Positions 33,550-42,628 of a DNA stretch of 64,000 nt are shown here, piece after piece. The number at the start of each line of letters is the position of its first letter. Position 1 is the stretch's first letter. The position numbers and the translations under genes are program-made. Source of the stretch: Arthrobacter sp. ov118 (GTDB lineage: Bacteria > Actinomycetota > Actinomycetes > Actinomycetales > Micrococcaceae); assembly GCF_900116495.1 (NCBI RefSeq), contig NZ_FPAY01000004.1:1-64000 (forward strand), given 5' to 3'. The notes below the pieces were generated by a model. That model saw nothing but the letters and a program-made list of their open reading frames with translations, did not search any database and was not told where the DNA came from.

Positions 33550-34498
33550 CGGAGCACTTTCGGGAAGTTTGGACCAGTTCCAGGGACGCGTTTAGTTCTG
33601 CCCGTGTCGGCGGGTTCGCGCCGTGACGTCCGACCGTTATCGCTGCGGCCAGCGAGGCGGAGGTTCCCAGTCGGGCGAGCCGGCCGTAGCCGAAATCGGC
33701 CTCGGGCTCGTCGAGGAGGCCGGCGATGAGCGAGGCCATGTAGGAGTCCCCGGCGCCGACAGTGTCTTTGACGGCGACTTGTGGTGCCGGCACGTCGGTC
33801 TCTGCTGTGTTCGACCGTAGATAGGATCCGGCAGAGCCGTCGGTGATGATTGCCAGTTCCGCCCCAAGTTTGAGCAGCCGCGAAGCGATGTCGCGGGGCT
33901 GCCTGCCGGGATAGAGCCACCACGCATCCTCAGCGCTGAGCTTCACCACCGTGGCGAAGGGGACGGTGCGTTCGAAAGTCGTGAGCGCTTCAGCGTGACT
34001 GCCGAGCAGCGCCTGGCGGATGTTGGGGTCATAGGTGATCAGGCAATGGCCGGAGAACAGTTCGAGCAGGGACCGGACCTGGGTCGCTCCCGGTTCCAAA
34101 AACGACGCCAGCGACCCGGTATGCAGGACTTTCGGCAGGAAGGTGGGGCTGATGTCGGGCAGGCTCCATTCGAGGTCGAATGCGTACTCCGCCGAACCGC
34201 TGCCATCCAGAAGAGCTCTGGCCGTTGATGTGCGCTTGAGGTGTTCGACCCCGGCATGCAGGCGCACTCCTGCTGAATGCAGGTGGTTGCGGATGGTTTT
34301 GCCGCGTTCGTCGCTCCCGAGGGCCGTGATCAGGGTCGTGCTGATGCCCAGCCGGCCCACTCCGAAAGCGACGTTCATTCCTGACCCGCCAGGGAACTCG
34401 ACGGGCCCTGCAGCTGTTTCAATGATGTCGATGAGCGCCTCGCCGACGACGACAACGACGTCTGTTTCAGGGTGTGCGGTAGCTGGGGTTGTGTGCAT
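33542..34498 (-). CDS. PfkB family sugar kinase (probable fructokinase)
   Basis: A 318-residue ribokinase-fold kinase with GGSGMNVAFGVGRLG near the sugar-binding N-terminus and the anion-hole DTVGAGD (residues 245-251, catalytic Asp 251). The operon context (GH32, GH91) makes fructose the likely substrate. ATG 34498 has GAGGA upstream; the 36-codon extension runs into the LacI gene end and is rejected. It overlaps GH32 by 8 nt. Confidence 0.87.
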   Translation of the reverse strand: MHTTPATAHPETDVVVVVGEALIDIIETAAGPVEFPGGSGMNVAFGVGRLGISTTLITALGSDERGKTIRNHLHSAGVRLHAGVEHLKRTSTARALLDGSGSAEYAFDLEWSLPDISPTFLPKVLHTGSLASFLEPGATQVRSLLELFSGHCLITYDPNIRQALLGSHAEALTTFERTVPFATVVKLSAEDAWWLYPGRQPRDIASRLLKLGAELAIITDGSAGSYLRSNTAETDVPAPQVAVKDTVGAGDSYMASLIAGLLDEPEADFGYGRLARLGTSASLAAAITVGRHGANPPTRAELNASLELVQTSRKCSDD

Positions 34499-34560
34499 CA
34501 GGAAGGTCCTCGGGATTCTAGGGGTTCCCCGCCGGGGAACCTCTGGGCAAGGTGAAGGTC

Positions 34561-35601
34561 TTAGGGTGCAGGCGGTGCGACGGAATCCCGTGCAACCAAG
34601 GGACATTCCAGGACTGTCGGATGGGCTGCGAAGAGCCTCAGATCGGTCTTCCCCTCGATGGCGTCAATGAGGTTCTCGGTGGCCCACGCGCCCATTTCGT
34701 AGTGCGGCAGGGCCACTGTTGTCAGGGCGGGGTGGAGGTTTTCGGCGATAAGCTGCTGGTTGTCGAAGCCGACGACGGAGACATCGTCCGGGATCTTCAG
34801 GCCCAGTTCAGCCGCCGCCCGGTATGCGCCCATGGCCATGCGGTCGTTGTAGCAGAACACGGCCGTGGGCCGGCTTTGGGGTTTCAGCAGGCGCAGGGCC
34901 GCCTGGTAACCGCCGGGAACTTCCGAGTGCTCGGCCTGTACGAGCTCGTCGTGGAAGGGCAGCCCGGCGTCCGCGAGTGTTTCTTTGAAGGCCTGCAGCC
35001 TGGATTGGGTGGCCGGGACGTCGTCGGTGTTGTTGATCATGCCGATGCGGGTGTGTCCGGCATCGATCAGGGTTTGCACCGCCGACCGCGCACCGCCGAT
35101 TTCGTCCGGGATGACGCAGGAAACAGTTTGGCTGATGTCCTCGGAGTCGACCAGGACAGCGGGGAGTCCGGCGAGGTTCTGGGGGACGGCCAGTTTGCGG
35201 TGATACATGGTGGCGTACAGGATGCCGTCCACCTGCCGGTCCAGCAGATCCGCCACATCACTTTCCCTGGAATCCTGGGAGCTGTTGCTGGTGGAGTTGA
35301 TGATCATGAGGTTGTACCCGCGAGCACGTGCCGTCTCCTCGGCCCCCAAAATGATCCGGCCAGCGTGGGGTGTGGTGGCGATTTCTTCGCTGATGAACCC
35401 GATCATGCCGGAACGTTGGGTGCGAAGGGCCCGTGCCAGCCGGTTCGGGCCGTATCCGAGCCGCTGCGCCGCTTCGTGGACCCGTTCCCTCGTCTCCACG
35501 CCCACCCGGGCGTAGGCAACGTCATTGAGGACGTGGGAGACCGTCGTGACAGAGACGCCGGCTGCGGCTGCCACGTCCTTGATGCCAACCGACTTGTTCA
35601 T
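34561..35601 (-). CDS. LacI family transcriptional regulator
   Basis: A 346-residue LacI protein: HTH at about 5-27 (GIKDVAAAAGVSVTTVSHVLND), hinge helix LARALRTQRSG, then the periplasmic-binding-like effector domain. It lies inside the fructan operon between GH91 and the kinase, so it is probably autoregulated with it. A 20-bp perfect inverted repeat upstream of the first operon gene (40521-40540) is the best candidate operator. The inducer is presumably a fructose-containing sugar. Confidence 0.9.
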   Translation of the reverse strand: MNKSVGIKDVAAAAGVSVTTVSHVLNDVAYARVGVETRERVHEAAQRLGYGPNRLARALRTQRSGMIGFISEEIATTPHAGRIILGAEETARARGYNLMIINSTSNSSQDSRESDVADLLDRQVDGILYATMYHRKLAVPQNLAGLPAVLVDSEDISQTVSCVIPDEIGGARSAVQTLIDAGHTRIGMINNTDDVPATQSRLQAFKETLADAGLPFHDELVQAEHSEVPGGYQAALRLLKPQSRPTAVFCYNDRMAMGAYRAAAELGLKIPDDVSVVGFDNQQLIAENLHPALTTVALPHYEMGAWATENLIDAIEGKTDLRLFAAHPTVLECPLVARDSVAPPAP

Positions 35602-35783
35602 TCGTCTCCCACGTCCTTATGTTGATGCTGATTCTACGTCCGGGTAATAGCTGAGTGCGTTTTATTCGTCCCAGAGGCCGTTTCATACCTTCTTCGCGTG
35701 TATGCCGCCGAGGCCCTCGATGATGGCGATCCCGGGGTCTCGCCGGGACTGAGTGGGTTACTGGCCACAAGTGCATGTGCCGC

Positions 35784-37124
35784 CTAGAAACCGACCGTGG
35801 GTGTGGCCCTAAAGGCGTTAACAGCCCTATCTGCGGTAACTTGGGCGTCACTTCCGGAATCAAGGATCGTGTTCCGAGCTGATTCGGAATCGACCATGAC
35901 GGCCGTAACGGCGAGGCCGTCCGAAGCCTCGGTCGTCAGCAGAGCGTCCACCTGAGCCGCGAAGCAGGAGTCACTTGACTTGGAGTGAACGTCCATCGCC
36001 ACCACGTGGTTGTTGGAGACGAAGTTGCCGACCCCCGCTATCAGCCGGATGATGACTGGCGTCGCACCTGTCGGCCGGATGCTCTGTGAGTCGATGATCT
36101 GGGAGAAGTGGTTGCCGATGACAGAGTTGTTGCTGCCGCTGACGCAGAGAAGTCCGTGGAGGTCGTTCAGTCCGTTGTCGACTCCCAGGAAGGGCGTCCA
36201 GGGCTCATGGTCACGTAAGAAGTGATTCGTGGCCACGAGGTTCTCCGAACTATTCGCTGCGAGAATCAGCATCCCGGGGTAGAACGAATGCAAACGGTTG
36301 TTCGTGACGCTTGATCGCGTGACGCCGTCGAGATAGACGCTGCTCGCACCACGGGGGAAGACGTTGTTCGCGGTTATCAGGAGCCCGCCATGGTTCTGGG
36401 CGTAGATCGAGTGACCCTTGAAGCCTGCTCCGACCAAGTTGTCGGTGATCTTTGATGCCTGTCCCCACCCGCGCAACTCGATGCAGCTTCCGCATTCAGC
36501 GATGAAGTTGTTGTGAACGGAAAGCGCGTCCGCGTTGTAGATAGTGAGAGCGTTCTGAAGGTAGACGAACCCCATGCCGGTTACACGGAATGAGTCATTG
36601 GCGTTCGCGACATAGATACCGGTCTTGCCGTTGACGTAGGTGTTCTCCGGATGCATCCCCGAGCCATCCGAGTTGAAGTGCAACCCGTCGATGCAAAAGT
36701 TGGAGAACTCGACCGAGCTGATCCGCGGGCTCCCGCTTCGCTCAACGTAGAAGGCGGCTCCCGTGGATTCCTCCCCGTTTCCGCCGGGGAGAATGTCGAC
36801 GAGAATGCGGCTCCCTCCGGGCCACAGCTCATGCAAGTCGGGCCATTCGTCTTCGGGAACGTTGAACCGGATGCTCGAGGACGTAAAGCCGTGTCCCGCG
36901 CCATGGATCCTGAGGAAGCTGATGTCGATCACCACCTGCGTACGAAGGTGATAGTCCCCGGGCGGAATGTAGATCACCGCGCCTGGCTTCCCTCCATTGT
37001 TCGCATCGGTGAACGTTTGCCGGTCCTTGATGTCAGCGATGATGCTGTTGATTACTTCACCGATGTCCTTGGCCGGATCGCCAACGGGCCAGGTAGTCAC
37101 GTCGTAGGAGTTGTTGCTTGACAT
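35784..37124 (-). CDS. GH91 enzyme: probable intracellular difructose anhydride III hydrolase / inulin fructotransferase homologue
   Basis: A 446-residue right-handed beta-helix protein. From its start (YDVTTWPVGDPAKDIG) through GAVIYIPPGDYHLRTQVVIDIS, NTYVNGKTGIYVA and ECGSCIELRGWGQASK to the C-terminus, it follows inulin fructotransferases of Arthrobacter and Bacillus as I remember them. Those enzymes are secreted; this one has no signal peptide, which fits the intracellular difructose anhydride III hydrolases of the same family. E216 matches the essential Glu. The position of the partner Asp, 11 residues earlier, is N205 here. The cluster (importer, GH32, fructokinase) supports intracellular hydrolysis. 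Confidence 0.8.
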   Translation of the reverse strand: MSSNNSYDVTTWPVGDPAKDIGEVINSIIADIKDRQTFTDANNGGKPGAVIYIPPGDYHLRTQVVIDISFLRIHGAGHGFTSSSIRFNVPEDEWPDLHELWPGGSRILVDILPGGNGEESTGAAFYVERSGSPRISSVEFSNFCIDGLHFNSDGSGMHPENTYVNGKTGIYVANANDSFRVTGMGFVYLQNALTIYNADALSVHNNFIAECGSCIELRGWGQASKITDNLVGAGFKGHSIYAQNHGGLLITANNVFPRGASSVYLDGVTRSSVTNNRLHSFYPGMLILAANSSENLVATNHFLRDHEPWTPFLGVDNGLNDLHGLLCVSGSNNSVIGNHFSQIIDSQSIRPTGATPVIIRLIAGVGNFVSNNHVVAMDVHSKSSDSCFAAQVDALLTTEASDGLAVTAVMVDSESARNTILDSGSDAQVTADRAVNAFRATPTVGF

Positions 37125-37151
37125 AGGTTCTTCCCTTTGTGTTGTGGTTTC

Positions 37152-38207
37152 TCAGCCCTTGACGGCGCCGAGCGTCATGCCGGCGACGATCTTGCGCTGC
37201 AAGAGAAGTGTGAGGAGGATGACCGGGATCGAGTAGACGGCGGCCAGTGCCGTCATGGATCCCCAGTCGAGTCCGAACTGAGTCTGGAAATTCGCGATGA
37301 CCACAGGGGTGGTCTGCGAACGGATGGCGGTCATCAGGAGGGCGAAGAGGAACTCGTTCCAGGAGGCCAGGAAGGCGAAGATCGCGGTGACTGCGATGCC
37401 ACCGGAAACCACCGGGATCACGACCCGCCACAGGGCGCCGAGCCTGCTGCACCCGTCCACAGTGGCCGCCTCTTCAAGGTCATTCGGAACGGCTTCGAAG
37501 AAGCTGGACATGAGCCAGATGGACAGTGGCAGCGAGATGGTGGTGTGCGCGATGGACAGGGCGATCGGAGTGTCCGCGAGTCCCACGGAGGACATCATCG
37601 ATGCCAACGGAATGCCGATGGCTACCGGCGGCACCATGCGGGTGACCAGTGCGGCCATGATGAACACCCGCCCACTCGGTGTCTTGTAGCGGGTGATCCC
37701 ATACGCCGCGGGAACCGCCAGGACCAGGGAAAGCAGGGTGCTGATGACCGCCGTCTGGGCGCTGTTGATGAACGAGGCCAGAACTCCGCTGCGGCCCAGG
37801 GCATTGGCGTAGTTCTCCAGCGTCCACTCCTTGGGAAGGATGGTGGGCGGCACCGCGATGGTGTCGATCGGAGTTTTGAAGGAAGTGAACAGCAGGTAGA
37901 GGAACGGGAACCCGTACAGGACCATCGCCGCTGCAAGGACGATCCACAGCAGGATGCGGGTGCCGCGTTTGCCGGCTTCCAGGCCTTCGGCGTGGTGATT
38001 CCTACGGCGGGGACGGCCCGTGCCCGAGACTGCCGGAGTGGGCATTGTCGGCTCGACCGTCAGGGCTCCGGTGGGGGCAGCACCGGCAGTGGCACCGGAC
38101 GCCTTGGTGCCGGTGGCCAGGATGGCCGCGGCGAGGCCCGCGTGCCGGGGGTAAGCCGGCGCTTCAGCGGCAAAACGGTCGTTGATGGGGGTTTCGGCGG
38201 TACTCAT
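37152..38207 (-). CDS. ABC sugar permease, MalG type
   Basis: A 351-residue permease. A long hydrophilic Ala/Thr/Pro-rich N-terminus of about 90 residues precedes six transmembrane helices; most MalG proteins have 30 or fewer residues there. The EAA loop is EEAATVDGCSRLGALWRVVIPVVSG. It starts on the last base of the upstream permease stop and ends 27 bp before the GH91 gene. It is part of the fructo-oligosaccharide importer. Confidence 0.9.
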   Translation of the reverse strand: MSTAETPINDRFAAEAPAYPRHAGLAAAILATGTKASGATAGAAPTGALTVEPTMPTPAVSGTGRPRRRNHHAEGLEAGKRGTRILLWIVLAAAMVLYGFPFLYLLFTSFKTPIDTIAVPPTILPKEWTLENYANALGRSGVLASFINSAQTAVISTLLSLVLAVPAAYGITRYKTPSGRVFIMAALVTRMVPPVAIGIPLASMMSSVGLADTPIALSIAHTTISLPLSIWLMSSFFEAVPNDLEEAATVDGCSRLGALWRVVIPVVSGGIAVTAIFAFLASWNEFLFALLMTAIRSQTTPVVIANFQTQFGLDWGSMTALAAVYSIPVILLTLLLQRKIVAGMTLGAVKG

Positions 38208-39094
38208 CAGTTGTCCTTCCCTGGGCGCCAGATGGTCGCGACGGCGAAGAACGCGACGCCGAGCATGGCCAGCAGGTAGATGGTGCCCATGGCGCTGGCC
38301 AGTCCTGGATCGCCGAAGCGGATCATGGTGCGGTAAATCAGCAGGCTCATGGTTTCGGAGGCGGACTGCGGGCCGCCGTTGGTCTGGATAAGGATGGTGT
38401 CAAAGGCCCTGGCTGCGTCGATGCCGCGCACAACCAATGCCACTGCGATGACTGGGCGCAGGAGCGGCAGGATGATGCTGAACAGGAGGGTTGGGGCCTT
38501 GGCGCCGTCGAGCCGGGCCGCCTCGATGAGGTCGCCGGGGATGTTCTGGAGGCCGGCGAAGAGGACGAGGCACATGAAGGAGGTGGTAAGCCAGATATCC
38601 GGTACGGCCACGGAGAACAGCACGATGTCCGGGTTGGAGAGCCAGCCGATCTGGTTGGGGTTCTGCAGGATTCCCGCCTGGTGCAGGAGGGTGCCGATGA
38701 GCCCGAAGTTGTCGATCATCAGGAATTTCCACAGCAGGCCGGCGACGATGGGCGCGATCATTAGCGGGTAGAGGAACACCGTCCGCCAGACCTCGGATTT
38801 CCGGCCAAGGGCCGTGAACAGAAGGGCCATTCCAAGCCCAAGGGCGAACTCAAGGGCGACCACCACGAGGGTGTAGGCCAGGGTGCGCCAGCCCCCGCCC
38901 ATGAATGCTTCGGAGGCGAAGGCGCGGACGTAGTTGTCCAGGCCGACGAAGTCGCGGGGGCCCCCGGCGATCGGGGAGATCTTGAAGAGGCTGTCTGCCA
39001 TGAGGCGGAACAGCGGGTAGGCCACAAATGCTGCCAGGAACAGGGCCGCCGGCGCCATGAGGTACAGGGCGAAGCGGCGATCGGAGATACGCAC
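38207..39094 (-). CDS. ABC sugar permease, MalF type
   Basis: A 295-residue permease with six transmembrane helices and the EAA loop IEAARLDGAKAPTLLFSIILPLLRP. GTG 39094 has GGAAGAG six bases upstream; a GTG at 39130 would add 12 residues and is less well placed. It is translationally coupled to the MalG-type gene. With the lipoprotein upstream it forms a CUT1 importer lacking its own ATPase. Confidence 0.88.
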   Translation of the reverse strand: MRISDRRFALYLMAPAALFLAAFVAYPLFRLMADSLFKISPIAGGPRDFVGLDNYVRAFASEAFMGGGWRTLAYTLVVVALEFALGLGMALLFTALGRKSEVWRTVFLYPLMIAPIVAGLLWKFLMIDNFGLIGTLLHQAGILQNPNQIGWLSNPDIVLFSVAVPDIWLTTSFMCLVLFAGLQNIPGDLIEAARLDGAKAPTLLFSIILPLLRPVIAVALVVRGIDAARAFDTILIQTNGGPQSASETMSLLIYRTMIRFGDPGLASAMGTIYLLAMLGVAFFAVATIWRPGKDN

Positions 39095-39157
39095 GGTTTT
39101 CTCTTCCGATGGTTGGGGCCGCGCCGGCACTAGTGGTTCGGTGCCGGCCGCGGAGTC

Positions 39158-40441
39158 TTACTTGAGGAGGTCCTGGATCTGCTTCTTGGCCTCAGCCAGG
39201 AGAGTGGCGGAGTCACCACCGGCGACGGCCTTCTGCAGCAGGGGCACCAGGACGGTATCGACGATCTGCTGCCACTTGGCAGTGGCAGGGCGCGTGGCCG
39301 TTGCCTGGCCCTTGAGGGTCTCGATAAGCGGCTTGAAGCTCCCGTAGCCCGCCTTGTCCTGGTACTTCTCGAAGGCCGAGATGCGCGAGGCCAGGCCGAG
39401 GCTGGATTCGATGCCCAGGTCGTTATGGTCATAGGCGCACTTGACGAACTTCTTGGCAGCGTCGCTGTTCTTGGTTGCCTTGGGCACGGAGAGGTACCAA
39501 GGGCCGGGAACACCGGCAACACCGGCGGAGCCACCGATCATCGGAGCGGCGGCGACCTTGCCCACGACCGGGGAATCCTTGGGGATCTGGCGGTAGGCGT
39601 GGGCCCAGAACCGGGTCATCGCGGTCTTGCCCTGGTTGAACAGGTTCTGCGCAGCGGCCCAGTCCACTTGCGCGGCACCCGGAGGGGCGGACTTGACCAG
39701 GCTGGTGTAGAAGTCGAGCGCGTCCTTGTGCGCTGCGTTGTCGATCACCACGTTGTTGTTCTCATCGAGGACCATCGGGGAACCGGCTTGGAGGACATGG
39801 GCCAGCCATTCGGTTTCCACCCCGCCCTTCACGTCAGTGCCGTACATGCCGTCCTTCGTAAAGAATCCGGAGATGTCCTGGTACTGCTTCCACGTGGTCG
39901 GAGCAGCGAGATCGTAACCGTACTTGGCTTTGAAGTCGGCCTTGTTCTTGGCGTCCTCGAAGAGATCCTTGCGGTACAGGATGATTTCGGCATTGGTCCA
40001 GGCCGGCATGCCGATAAAGTGCCCGTCAACATTGGCTTCCTTTACGAGCGCGGGGAAGATGTCCTTCTTCGCCTCGTCGGTGAAGAGCTCGTCGAGGGGC
40101 TGGACCGCGTCCTTGAAGCTGGGAAGCCAGACGGAGTCCAGCGCGGCGACGTCGAAGGAGACGTTGCCGGAGGAGAACTCGCTGGAGAGCCTGTTGAACA
40201 TGCCGTCGTAAGGCAGTTCGACGAAGTTGGCGGTGATGCCTGTATCTTTCTTGCACTGTTCGGCGACGCCTGTCAGTTCGGCGTGGCCACCGGCCTCGAC
40301 GAGGACGTTGACGGTGCTCGCGGCGCTACCCGACGTCGCAGCCGGGCCCCCCGCGCCGCAGGCGGTTGCTGCCAGAAGCACCGCGGTGGACAGCCCGCCA
40401 AGAGCGGCGATCCGGAAAATCGTGGTTCGAGAGGACATCAC
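39158..40441 (-). CDS. ABC transporter solute-binding lipoprotein (CUT1 type)
   Basis: A 427-residue lipoprotein with signal peptide and lipobox LAATAC (Cys28), then a sugar-binding fold (FDVAALDSVWLPSFKDAVQPL, GMPAWTNAEIILYRKDLF). It is the first gene of the leftward seven-gene fructan operon; the 322-bp region upstream carries the presumed LacI operator. Given the downstream enzymes it probably binds difructose anhydride III or a short fructan. The ORF opens GTG-ATG; either codon may initiate. Confidence 0.88.
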   Translation of the reverse strand: MMSSRTTIFRIAALGGLSTAVLLAATACGAGGPAATSGSAASTVNVLVEAGGHAELTGVAEQCKKDTGITANFVELPYDGMFNRLSSEFSSGNVSFDVAALDSVWLPSFKDAVQPLDELFTDEAKKDIFPALVKEANVDGHFIGMPAWTNAEIILYRKDLFEDAKNKADFKAKYGYDLAAPTTWKQYQDISGFFTKDGMYGTDVKGGVETEWLAHVLQAGSPMVLDENNNVVIDNAAHKDALDFYTSLVKSAPPGAAQVDWAAAQNLFNQGKTAMTRFWAHAYRQIPKDSPVVGKVAAAPMIGGSAGVAGVPGPWYLSVPKATKNSDAAKKFVKCAYDHNDLGIESSLGLASRISAFEKYQDKAGYGSFKPLIETLKGQATATRPATAKWQQIVDTVLVPLLQKAVAGGDSATLLAEAKKQIQDLLK

Positions 40442-40520
40442 TGTCGACTCCCTTTCATTTGGACGGAATCTACGGATGGGATGGGGCTCGGGAACTTAAG
40501 TCTCTCGGTGAAAAACCGTT

Positions 40521-40540
40521 TTGCCAAATCGACTTGGCAA
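40521..40540. promoter_or_regulatory. Candidate LacI-family operator of the fructan operon
   Basis: TTGCCAA-N6-TTGGCAA is a perfect inverted repeat 80 bp upstream of the binding-protein start. Spacing and symmetry fit a LacI-family site. The remaining intergenic sequence to 40703 shows no gene. Confidence 0.6.
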
Positions 40541-40703
40541 CACATTAGGGGCGGCTGCGGAGGCATGTCAAGCATCACATTGAAATCCGGTGGGCCCTTG
40601 ACGACGCTCTGGCAGCCGCCATACGGGATTCGGTCCAGTGTGTCGGCATCCCGTGTGACCGTGGGCATGCCCAGTCCACGGGAGCGAGGGCAGGTAGGGG
40701 GAG

Positions 40704-40764
40704 GTCTGGTGAAACGGGGTCCAGCAGAACCTCTCAAGTTTCCCGGAAGAACGACGTAACGTAG
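40704..40764 (+). promoter_or_regulatory. Promoter/operator of the XRE gene, copy A of a duplicated element
   Basis: About 40 of 61 positions match, without gaps, the element upstream of hsp20 (43745-43805). Shared blocks are TCTGnTGAAACGGG, CAGAnCCnCTCAA, and CGTAACGT. CTCAAG and TAACGT, 18 bp apart, could be -35 and -10. The element ends at the start codon, so the transcript would have almost no leader. Confidence 0.55.
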
Positions 40765-41660
40765 TGATCATGACCATGAACAATCGCGCCGAGGTGCGGG
40801 AATTCCTCATCTCCCGCAGGGCGCGGATCACCCCTGAACAGGCAGGGATCGACCCGGTCGGGACGCGGCGCCGCGTCGCGGGACTGCGCCGCGACGAAGT
40901 CGCCCGCCTCGCCGGGGTCAGTGTCGATTACTACACCCGTCTGGAGCGCGGGAACCTGTCCGGCGCGTCCGACAGTGTGCTGGACGCTATTGCGCGCGCG
41001 CTCGAACTCGACCGCGCCGAACACGACCACCTCCACGACCTCGCCCGCACGGCCAACAAGGCCCCCCGCGTGAGGTCCAAGCCGCCGGCGAACACCGTGC
41101 CGCCAGCCCTGCAATATTTTCTTGACGCGATCACGGAAGCACCGGCGTTCATCACGAACAACCGGATGGACATCATCGCCGCGAACGCGCTGGGATTTGC
41201 GATGTACTTCGACATGTACCGTGGCACGTCACAGCCCGCGAACCACTCGCGGTACATTTTCCTTGACCCCCGGGCCCGCGATTTCTATCCCGACTGGGAG
41301 GGGGCCGCCAACATCAACGTGGCGATCCTGCGCCGCCAGGCCGGCCGTTTCCCGCATGACAAAGGCATTGCGGAACTGGTGGGCGAGCTGTCCATGCGCA
41401 GCGATGAGTTCCGCACCCGGTGGGCGGCGCACAATGTTCGCCGTCACTATTCGGGGACGAAGTCCTTTCACCATCCCGTGGTGGGTCCGCTCGAGCTGAT
41501 CTATCAGCAGCTCGAACTGGAGGAAGATTCCGGCCAGTCCCTCACGGTCTACCCGGCCGTGCCCGGCAGCCCCACAGAACAGGCCCTGAAGCTGCTCGCA
41601 TCCTGGGCGGCAACCGAACACGTCGTGGAGCGGGCCACCCAGGCGGTCAGCGCGCGCTGA
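40764..41660 (+). CDS. XRE/MmyB-type transcriptional regulator
   Basis: A 298-residue protein: helix-turn-helix at about 30-90 (LRRDEVARLAGVSVDYYTRLERG) followed by the MmyB-like ligand-binding domain (PAFITNNRMDIIAANALGFAMY). Such regulators usually control a neighbouring dehydrogenase or reductase. Here SDR and zinc alcohol dehydrogenase genes lie next to it on the opposite strand. GTG 40764 is followed by ATG at 40770 and 40776; any may initiate. The promoter element is shared with hsp20. Confidence 0.88.
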   Translation: MIMTMNNRAEVREFLISRRARITPEQAGIDPVGTRRRVAGLRRDEVARLAGVSVDYYTRLERGNLSGASDSVLDAIARALELDRAEHDHLHDLARTANKAPRVRSKPPANTVPPALQYFLDAITEAPAFITNNRMDIIAANALGFAMYFDMYRGTSQPANHSRYIFLDPRARDFYPDWEGAANINVAILRRQAGRFPHDKGIAELVGELSMRSDEFRTRWAAHNVRRHYSGTKSFHHPVVGPLELIYQQLELEEDSGQSLTVYPAVPGSPTEQALKLLASWAATEHVVERATQAVSAR

Positions 41661-41728
41661 CATGCCGCACGCACGGGGGCATTACCCGCACCGGGCCTCC
41701 CGCGGGAATGTCCGCTGATGTTCCGCCG

Positions 41729-42469
41729 TTAGGCCAGCGCCTCGAGCGTGACGCCCGTGTGCTCCGCCAACTGCGCCAGCAGTGCCTCCTGGTACCGCTG
41801 ATCCCGAACGGCCGGGTGCGGGGTATGGGTGCGCTGGTGATACCAGTAGCCCCCGGTGCTCAACGCGGCAGGGTCATTGCTGGTTGCCAACCACTCCTGG
41901 GTGCGATGTCCAAGCCGCAGGTCGTCGGGCGCTGACCGCCCTCCCATCCGGGTGGGCACCCACCCGGGGTCTACGGCGCTGCTGACAATGCGCGGCGCCA
42001 GGCGCGCCACCGCTGCCGACAGCGCGGTGACATGCAGCTTGCTCGTTGAGTAGGACGCCGTCGCGGAACGCCCTGTCCAGTCCAGACCACTGAACCCGGT
42101 GTCGCCGCCGCGGTGCATGCCGCTGCTCAGGTAGATCAGTCGCCGCGGCCCCTGGATCAGCGCCGTCAGCACGTACGGGGCCACAACGTTGACTGGCAAC
42201 ACCGCAGATCCGTTCAGCACGCCCGCGTTGTGGATGACCGCGTCAATCGCGCCGATCTGGTTCGCTTGCTCGGCCATCTGCCGGACGTCCACGGGATCGG
42301 CGAGCTCCGCCACGAGACAGTGCGCGCCCCGGTCCATGAGGTGCTTCACCGCCGCCATCCTCTGACGGGATCGGGCGTGCACGATCACGTCATGACCGTC
42401 GCCGAGCAGCGTTTCCGCCGTAGCGAGACCAAGCCCATCAGTGGAACCCGTGACCAGAACGCGCACCAT
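41729..42469 (-). CDS. Short-chain dehydrogenase/reductase
   Basis: A 246-residue SDR with VTGSTDGLG at the cofactor site, HNAGVL (for NNAG), and YSTSK as catalytic pair; it resembles retinol-dehydrogenase or WWOX-type oxidoreductases (LSSGMHRGG, DPGWVPTRMGG). The longer ORF has 34 extra codons without a site. It is convergent with the XRE gene, which may control it. The substrate is unknown. Confidence 0.85.
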   Translation of the reverse strand: MVRVLVTGSTDGLGLATAETLLGDGHDVIVHARSRQRMAAVKHLMDRGAHCLVAELADPVDVRQMAEQANQIGAIDAVIHNAGVLNGSAVLPVNVVAPYVLTALIQGPRRLIYLSSGMHRGGDTGFSGLDWTGRSATASYSTSKLHVTALSAAVARLAPRIVSSAVDPGWVPTRMGGRSAPDDLRLGHRTQEWLATSNDPAALSTGGYWYHQRTHTPHPAVRDQRYQEALLAQLAEHTGVTLEALA

Positions 42470-42574
42470 GTCTGCTAACCCCCGTCGTGGTTGTCGTACT
42501 CGTTGCGGCCGCTGGAAGCGGTCGCTGGGAGCGGCCGCTCCCTGCCCAGTATCGCCCTCCTGCCACGCCACAGG

Positions 42575-42609
42575 TGAGGCCCTGCCGGAAAGGGTTTCCG
42601 ACAGGGCCT
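42575..42609 (-). terminator. Terminator of the alcohol dehydrogenase gene
   Basis: A 16-bp stem with one mismatch (42575-42590 with 42594-42609) and a 3-nt loop, 19 bp behind the ADH stop codon. Confidence 0.7.
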
Positions 42610-42628
42610 CCTGGCGAAGACGCGGCGT

